From: Chlorobiota bacterium
Lineage (GTDB): Bacteria > Bacteroidota > Ignavibacteria > Kapaibacteriales > UBA961
Assembly (NCBI GenBank): GCA_014191195.1
Contig: BJGZ01000013.1
Coordinates: 24,492 to 74,688, forward strand
Direction: 5' to 3'
DNA: 50,197 bases
A program made the position numbers and the translations under genes. Below the pieces are notes generated by a model. The model was given only the letters and a program-made list of their open reading frames with translations. It was not told the origin of the DNA and ran no database searches. Of this stretch, positions 1-9,600 are shown piece after piece (the first letter of the stretch is position 1; each line of letters opens with the position of its first letter).

Positions 1-635
1 AGTTGCACCATTGATACCTACTGTTGTACCATTTAAGGTTAATGTACCAGTATTACCAATTGTTGTATTTGCTGCACCAGTTGCATTGATATTTGTTGCA
101 CCTACTACTGTAGTTGCACCTGTAATATTTGTTGCGCCTACTACTGTAGTTGAACCTGTAATATCTGTTGCATCGGTGATCGTTACATTTCCAGTTGAAT
201 TACTGATAACGCCTTGTGCATTTAATGTACTTGCTAATGTTGTTGCACCGGTTACATTTAATGTATTACCAAGTGATGTTGCACCTGTAACTGTTCCAGT
301 TCCACCTACACTTAAGTTAGTTGTTACTGTTTCTGAACCTGTTACTGTTGTTGCACCTGTAATACTTACTGGACCACTTGCTGTGATTGCATTACCTGCA
401 CCTGAATTAGTAATCATTACTGTTGGCTCACTACCTGAGCTTGTAGCTACAATTGCTCTACCTGATAGCGCTTCTGCATTAAATGCATGGCCTGTATCAG
501 CTGGATCTGCTGTATTATCTGTATTTACTGCTCTTAAAGCATAACCACCATTTGTTGATCTTGTAAATACTGTAGTTGCTGCTGTTAATGTACCACCTAC
601 ACTCAAATTGCCACCAACTGTTGTATTACCAGTTA
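1..635. repeat. Long direct repeat, copy 1 (pairs with 1309-1943)
   Basis: Line-by-line comparison shows no difference from 1309-1943 over 635 bp, at an offset of 1308 bp (436 codons, in frame). The match ends at 635/1943. Copy 1 may continue left of the window. Confidence 0.9.
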
Positions 636-3600
636 CATTTAATGTACTTGATAATGTTGTTGCACCAGCTACAGTTGCTGTACCACCAACACTTAAGTTA
701 GATGTTACTGACTCTGTTCCTGTTACTGTAGTTGCACCATTGATACCTACTGTTGTACCATTTAAGGTTAATGTACCAGTATTACCAATTGTTGTATTTG
801 CTGCACCAGTTGCATTGATATTTGTTGCACCTACTACTGTAGTTGCACCTGTAATAGTAACAGGGCCAGTTGCTGTGATTGCATTACCTGCTCCTGTATT
901 TGATACTGATAATGTTGTTGTATTACCAGCTGCTGTTGCTGATATCGCATTACCACCATTAACTGTAGTACCTGTATTTGAGAAGGTTGCTGTAGGTTGT
1001 TGATCAGTTGCTGTTGCAACAAGTGCTTTACCACTATTGGATGTCAAGGTTAAGCCTGTGCTTGCACCTGGAAGAGTATTATCTGAATTTGTTATCGTTA
1101 CTGTTGATGCTGCTGCTGCATTTGATGTAAATGTTGATGCACTTGATACTGCACCACCTACTGCTAATGCACCACTTACTGTCTCTGAACCACTAACTGT
1201 TGTATTACCAGTTACATTTAATGTACTTGATAATGTTGTTGCACCAGCTACAGTTGCTGTACCACCAACACTTAAGTTAGATGTTACTGACTCTGTTCCT
1301 GTTACTGTAGTTGCACCATTGATACCTACTGTTGTACCATTTAAGGTTAATGTACCAGTATTACCAATTGTTGTATTTGCTGCACCAGTTGCATTGATAT
1401 TTGTTGCACCTACTACTGTAGTTGCACCTGTAATATTTGTTGCGCCTACTACTGTAGTTGAACCTGTAATATCTGTTGCATCGGTGATCGTTACATTTCC
1501 AGTTGAATTACTGATAACGCCTTGTGCATTTAATGTACTTGCTAATGTTGTTGCACCGGTTACATTTAATGTATTACCAAGTGATGTTGCACCTGTAACT
1601 GTTCCAGTTCCACCTACACTTAAGTTAGTTGTTACTGTTTCTGAACCTGTTACTGTTGTTGCACCTGTAATACTTACTGGACCACTTGCTGTGATTGCAT
1701 TACCTGCACCTGAATTAGTAATCATTACTGTTGGCTCACTACCTGAGCTTGTAGCTACAATTGCTCTACCTGATAGCGCTTCTGCATTAAATGCATGGCC
1801 TGTATCAGCTGGATCTGCTGTATTATCTGTATTTACTGCTCTTAAAGCATAACCACCATTTGTTGATCTTGTAAATACTGTAGTTGCTGCTGTTAATGTA
1901 CCACCTACACTCAAATTGCCACCAACTGTTGTATTACCAGTTAATGTAGTATTGCCTGCTACTGATAAATCACTTCCAGTACCAAGAGTTACATCACCAC
2001 CACCTGTTACTGATATACCACCACCTGTAATACTGATAGCTGTACTTGCTGCACCTCTTGCATTATTAAATAATGCAGTTGGAAATCCTGGTGCTACTGA
2101 ATCATTATTTTCTACTCTTAATGATGTTTGAATATAAGGTGTGGCGCCATCAACATCATAACCTAATATTGTTTGACCTAATGGTACACTTAAAGCTACT
2201 CCACCAGTAATTAAGTTACGTAATTCAGCTGCTACTGCATTTGCATTGTTAACTGTTGCACCAATTGCACCACCAGCTTGTGCTGAATTTGCATTAACTT
2301 CAAAAGCATAGGTTGATTCATTTGTATTAGGTACTTGTGAAACAACTGATAATACTGCTCCACCACCAGCAGTTAGACGTGTAAATTCTACAAGTGGTTG
2401 TGAAGATGAAGCTGCTGCTGCACCTTGACTAATTGTAAATGCACGTGAAAGATTATTTGAGCTATTTGAAACAATGTCCAAAACATTTCCAGAACTGCTG
2501 CTACCAGTATTATTTATTGATACATTCGAATTAACTGGATCGACTTTAAAGAAATCTTGAGTAGTTACAGATATTTTTGGTCCAACAACAAAGTTTCCTG
2601 TTGTTGAATTATAATACATTCTTGTTCTTGAAGTTTGATTATCTGAACCGATAATTAAACCACTCATTGTTCCACCACCTGTTATACCTGCATGGTTTAG
2701 TTCATTTCCTAATTGGAATAATGGAATATTATTTCCGGAAACTGTAGTCCCTTCTAAGTAGCTGTTAACCTGTACATTACCAAATGTTTGTAATGCATAT
2801 TTACCAGCTGCTCCACTATTTGCAATTCTTACTGTAGAATAATCTGCTTTTGCAGTTCCAGAGCCATTATCATTACTGCTTGTAATGTTCATTGCTCTTG
2901 CATTTGTAGATCCAGTATTTGTATTATTTATCGTAGATGAATATCCTGTATTTGCTGATGATACTTCTAATGCTGTACCATTTGCACCTGTTGCTAATGA
3001 ACTGATTGAAACAGCTGGGGCAACACTTGTTGTGCTTGTACGGCTTACTGATAAACCTGTACCAACACCTGCTTGATTTACTGTGACACCTACATTTGGT
3101 GCAGTAGAATTAGCATTTACAACAACAACATTATTTGTGCTATTGCTGATTGTTGTTAAACCAGTGATTGTTGTTGGAGCTGTTACACCAAGTGCATTAC
3201 CAACCATTGTAATTGAATTAGATGCATTACCAATCGTTGTATTTCCTTCTGAAGCACCATCATTAATAGTTGTTATACCATTAATATTTGTTGCGCCATT
3301 TACATTATTGGTTGTTCCTGTTACTGTATTGGTTGTTCCTGTAATTGTTACATTACCTGTATTGCCAATTGTTGTTGAGGCAGCACCTGTTGCATTGATA
3401 CTTGTTGCACCAACTACAGTTGCACCACCATTTACATTTGCACTTCCTGTTATAGTTGCATTTCCACCAACACTTAAGTTAGTTGCAATTGTTTCACTGC
3501 CAGTAACACTTGAATTACCACCTACTGTTAAATTACTTCCAGCACCAAGTGTTAAATCACTTCCACCGCTTAATGTTACATTACCACTTGTTACACTTAA

Positions 3601-6600
3601 TGCATCTTGTGTGGTATTAGCATTTGCTATGGTAACTGTTGGGCTGATTGCACTATTATTTGAAGCATTAATTGCTGTTCCTGTAACTGCAATCGCTCTA
3701 AATCCAGTACCAGTCGCTGTGTTTTCTGCTGTTAATGTATTACCTGCTGTATTACTTGTAAATACTGTTTGAAGCGCTTGTAATGTACCACCAACACTTA
3801 GATTTCCAGTTACTGTTTGATTACCAGCTACTGTGGTTACACCTGATGATGTAATTGTTGTATTGGTAGCATTTATGGAAACATTGCCTGTATTACCTAT
3901 GGAGGTATTACCTGCACCTGTTGCATTAATAGAAGTATTTCCAGTAACGGTTGTTATACCTGTTAAAGTTGTTGGACCATTTACCGCTAAACTTGTATTT
4001 AAGGTAGTTGCACCTGTATTTACTAATGTTCCTGTTAATGTAGTATTTCCACCTACTGTTAAATCACTAGAAGCACCACTGATATTCACATCACCTATTG
4101 CTTTTAATGCAATACCAGAAACATGAATATTGTGTAAGTCTAATGTTGCTGCAGTTGGGCTATTATTATCACCTTCAATTGCAGAACCTGTGATTGCAGT
4201 TGCTTTAATTGCTTCGCCAGAACCTGCATTGTCATTATTATTTACAATTAAGGTATTTGTATTTAAAGCACTAGTTGTTGCAGTAGTTGTACCATTAATA
4301 GCATTTGTACCATTAATTGTATTTGTTGTACCATTAATTGTAACATTGCCAGTATTTCCAATAGTTGTATTTGAAGCACCTGTTGTATTGATATTTGTTG
4401 TACCACTAACAGCTACTGTACCACCTATCATAGTTAATGTATTGCCGGTATTTCCAATAGTTGTATTACCTTCTGCAGCACCATCATTAATAGTAGTTAC
4501 ACCATTAATATTTGTTGCGCCATTAACTGTATTAGTTGTCCCTGTAATTGTGACATTACCTGTATTACCAATTAAAGTATTTGCATTGCCTGTTGTATTT
4601 ATTGAAGTAGCACCTGTTACACCAACAGTAGTACCTGTTACAGTTACACCGCCTGTTACATTACCAATTGAAGTACTATTTGTACCAGTTGTATTAACAT
4701 TCGTTGTTCCTGTAATGGTATTTGTTGTTCCTGTAATAACATTTGATGTACCGCTTAATGTATTTGTACCACCATTCAATGACACTGTCGATAAGCTATT
4801 ACCAATTTGAGTAGCAGCTGCACCAGAAGTATTAATTGTTGTTGCACCCAATACATTTGTTGCGCCAGATACGCTAATATTTGTACCAGCAACTGTTACA
4901 TTGCCTGTATTTCCAATATTAGTATTTCCAGCACCAGCAGTATTTATTGAAGTATTTCCAGTAACTGTTGTTACGCCATTAACACCTACTGTATTACCTG
5001 TTAATGTTAATGCATCAGCTGTATTACCAATAGTTGTTATGCCATCATTAGCTGTTGAATTTATTGTTGTAGCACCATTTACATCAAATGTTGTTGCATT
5101 TACATTCACGGCATTATTCAAATTACCAATGTTTGTATTACCACTATTTGATGCTACATTGATTGATGCACCACCAATTGAGGTGATTCCACCATTAAAT
5201 GTTGCAGCGCCTGTATGAGTACTTGTACCTGTTAATGTTGAATTACCAGTTACATTTAATGTACCTCCAATTGCAGTGTTTCCAGCAATTGTTCCAGTGC
5301 CACCAACACTTAAGTTAGCTGTTACTGTTTCAGAACCTGTTACTGTTGTTGCTCCATTAATGCCTACTGTAGCACCTGTTAATGTTAAGGTACTTGCACT
5401 ATTACCAATTGTGGTACTTGCTCCTGTGCCGGTTCCAGTCGGAATTGTTGTATTTAATGTAAGTCCATTACCACGGATATCAGTTGTATTTCCAGCATTT
5501 CCAATGTCTGTTTTACCTGCACTTAAAACACGATTAATTTGAGTTCCACCCTCAACATTTAATGCTAATACACTGCTACCAGATGTTAATGCTACTAAAC
5601 CTTCTCTAGTAGTAGTTAATCCAGTATTTACAACAAGACTACCATCAATCACTGCACCATTCGTTGTAACCAATAATTGATTATTTAATGTTGTGGTACC
5701 GTTAACTGTTGTTGGTCCGTTGACTAATAAACTAGTATTAAGTGTAGTAGCACCAGTGTTAACCAATGTGCCTGTAACTGTTTCATTACCTGTTATTGTA
5801 GTATTACCTACTATACCTGTTGCACCTGTGATTGTAGTTGGACCAGTAATGCCTACTGTACTACCAGACATTGTTAATGTATTAGAACCATTACCAATTG
5901 TTGTATTGCCTTCTGAAGCACCACTATTGATTGTTGTAATACCATTAACATCTAATGTATTATTTACTGTTGTTGCGCCATTTAATGTTGTAGCACCTGT
6001 TACTGTGGTTGTACCACCTACATTCAAATTGCTACCTGCATTTAATTTTACATCGCCAGCAGTTACTTGGATTGCATTACCACCTACACCTGCATTGCTT
6101 GCTAAGATGGCTGCTTTTGTTGTACTTGAATTTGAGGCTTCTATTGCATTACCTGTTGCTGCTACTGCTTGGAATGCTTTTCCTGTTGATGTATTCTCTG
6201 CTTTTAATGATGCACCTGGATCTGCTACACCAGATGTAAATATTGTTTGTAATGCTGTTAATGTACCACCTACACTTACATCGCCTGTCACTGTTTGATT
6301 ACCTGTAATTGTTGTATTACCTGTAATTGTTGTTGGGGCTGTAATACCTAATGAACTACCTTTTAATGTTAAGATATTTCCTGTATTACCTATGGAGGTT
6401 GCACCTGAAGCAGCTGTTGTATTTACTGTTGTTGTACCAGATACATCTACTGTACTACCTTTGGCAATAAGTGTATTATTACCATTACCAATTGTGGTAG
6501 TTCCTGAGCTAGATGTAGAGTTAATACTTGTATTACCTGCTACTGTTGTAACACCAGTTAAATTGGTTGCGCCATTTACATTCGCGCCACCATTCATGGT

Positions 6601-9600
6601 TGCTAAACCTGTTACTGTTTCTGTTCCACTAACTACTTCTGATGCTACTGTTGTTGCACCTGCATTTAATGAACCAGTTACAGTTTCATTGCCTGTAATT
6701 GTTGTATTTCCTACTATTCCTGTGGCACCTGTAATTGTAGTTGCACCAGTAATGCCTACTGTATTGCCACTATTACCAATTGATGTATTTCCTTCTGCTG
6801 CACCTGTATTAATATTGGTTACACCATTAATGTCAATTCCTGTTGTTGTGGAATTACCATTAAGAGTAACGATACCAGTTGCATTACCTATTGTTGTATT
6901 ATTATTACCTGTTGCATTAACATTTGTTGTACCTACAACTGTGGTTGCGCCATTTAGATTAGTTGCACCATTTACTGTTGCACCACCATTCATGGTTGCT
7001 AAACCAGTTACTGTTTCTGTTCCATTAACTACTTCTGATGCTACTGTTGTTGCACCTGCATTTAATGAACCAGTTACAGTTTCATTACCTGTAATTGTTG
7101 TATTTCCAACTATCCCTGTAGCACCAGTAATGGTTGTTGCACCATTGATACCTACTGATCCACCTGTTAATGTTAGGGCATCTGCTGTATTGCCAATAGT
7201 AGTGATACCATCATTGGCTGTTGTATTTATTGTTGTTGCGCCATTTACATCAAATGTTGTTGAATTAACATTCACTGCATTATTCAAATTACCAATAATT
7301 GTTGCACCGCTATTGGATGCTGTATTAATTGATGCACCACCAATTGAGGTGATTCCACCATTAAATGTTGCTGCGCCTGTATGAGTACTTGTACCTGTTA
7401 ATGTTGAATTACCAGTTACATTTAATGTACCTCCAACAGATGTAGCGCCTAATGATGAAGTACCTGCATTTAGTGTTCCTACTGTTGTGTTTCCACCTAC
7501 TACAGTACCACCAATTGATACATTACCTGTAACTGTTTCATTGCCTGTAATTGTTGTAGCACCAGTTATATTAGTTACACCATTAATGCCTACTGTATTA
7601 CCAGATAATGTTAATGTATTAGAACCATTACCAATTGTAGTATTGCCTTCTGCAGCACCATTATTGATTGTTGTTGTTCCATTAACATCTAATGTATTAT
7701 TTACTGTTGTTGCGCCATTTAATGTTGTAGCACCTGTTACTGTGGTTGTACCACCTACATTCAAATTGCTACCTGCATTTAATGTTACATTACCACCAGT
7801 TACTTGGATTGCATTACCACCTAAACCAGCATTTTTAGCAACAATCGCTGCTTGAGTTGTGCTGGTATTAGATGCATCAACTGCATTACCTGTTGCTGCT
7901 ACTGCTTGGAATGCTTTTCCTGTTGATGTATTCTCTGCTTTTAATGATGCACCAGGATCTGCTACACCAGATGTAAATATTGTTTGTAATGCTGTTAATG
8001 TACCACCTACACTTAAGTTACCAGTTACTGTTTCATTTCCAGTTAATGTTGTATTACCTGTCATTGAAATAGTAGCGCCACTAAGTGTTAACAAATCACC
8101 AGTATTACCAATATCTGTATTATTTGCAGCAGATGTGTTAAGTGCATTAATTCTTGTTGCACCCTCAACTACTGTTTGACCATTAATATTCGTTGTATTA
8201 TTTACTGTAGTAGGACCATTAAAGGTAGCTGCACCAGTATGTAAACTTGCACCTGTAATTGTAGTATTACCAGCAATGCTAACATTACCAGTAACTGTTT
8301 CATTACCTGTTAAAGTTGTATTTCCAGTTAAAGATAATGTGCCAGTAGAATTACCAATTGATGTATTTGATGTTCCACCAGTATTGATACTTGTTGTACC
8401 AGTAATACTTGTAGGTCCATTAACAGTTTCACCACCATTTAATGTAGTTAAACCAGCAACTGTTGCTGTTCCAGCAACTATTAAGTTTGTACCTACAGTA
8501 GAATTACCAGTAACTGATTCATTACCACCTACAATCAAATTGCTATTGCTGTTTAATGTTACATTACCACCAGTAACTTGAATTGCATTACCAGTAGCAT
8601 TACCATTAGATGCAATAATAGTTCCATTAGTTGCACTTGAATTAGAAGCAACAATTGCACTTCCACTTTGAGCACCAGCTGTAAATGCACGGCCAGTACC
8701 TGTATTTCTTGCTTCTAATGATGAACCAGGATCTGCAACATTACTTGTGAATAATGTTTGAAGCGCTTGTAAAGTACCACCAACACTTAAGTTTCCACTA
8801 ACTGATGAATTACCATTTACTTGTGTATTACCAGTAACTGTTGTATTACCACCAAATGTAGTATTACCAGAAACACTTAATGCAGGTCCACCTGCATTTG
8901 TATTTGTAATAGTTACTGTTGGTTGTATTAATGATGATGCAATAGCATTAGTATTACCATTAAGATTTGTAGTTCCATTAACAGTAGTTGTATTATTGAT
9001 TGTAGTTGCACCAGCTAAGGTTGTTGCACCTGTAACTCCAAGAGTTCCACCAATATTTGTTGCACCTGTTTGTGCATCTACTGTCATTCTTGATGCATTA
9101 GCACCTACTTGTAAACCACCACCAACTTGATTAGCTACAAAAACACCATTTGAAAAACCAGATGATGGATTAGTTATTCCAGTACCAACTTGAACATTAT
9201 TATCACCAGTAGTTAAGATACTATTGATTTCAATATTACCATTTGTACGAAGTGCTAATCTATTGCCTGCTGCAGTATTACTAATTAATACTGTTGGAAC
9301 AGATGCTGTACCACTTGTAGCTTCAATTGCATTTTGTCCAGTTCCATTTTGAGTTACTACTAAAGCGTCTGCATTAGCATTTGTAACTACTCTCATACCA
9401 GGAGCTGTTGAAGATGTTCCAGAAATAGTTACTTCTACACCAGGATTATTATTACCTGAATTATCAAATGCTTTGGTAACAGAAACGCCAGAACCAGTAC
9501 CACTATGTGTTACTGATAAACCAGAATTATTAGAAACTGGTGAACTCATCACAATATTAGCGCCTGTACCAGTACCACTATTATTGATATTTAAGCCTGT

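Noticed and set aside
11-1852. Plus-strand frames 11-544 and 1037-1852 sharing an identical end, looking like a duplicated gene
   Set aside because: The identity comes from the 635-bp repeat in the minus-strand gene; the encoded Pro/Val-rich text has no protein character.
1-2000. CRISPR array, insertion sequence or other mobile element as cause of the repeats
   Set aside because: Repeat units differ in length, there are no regular spacers, no terminal inverted repeats or transposase, and all the offsets checked keep the reading frame.
3083-7384. Long plus-strand frames, for example 3083-3772 and 6392-7384, encoding Val/Pro/Ala-rich proteins
   Set aside because: They are antisense shadows of the Thr/Gly/Asn repeats of the giant minus-strand gene. 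They lack signal peptides and ribosome sites and are cut into pieces, while the minus frame is continuous for 3932 codons.
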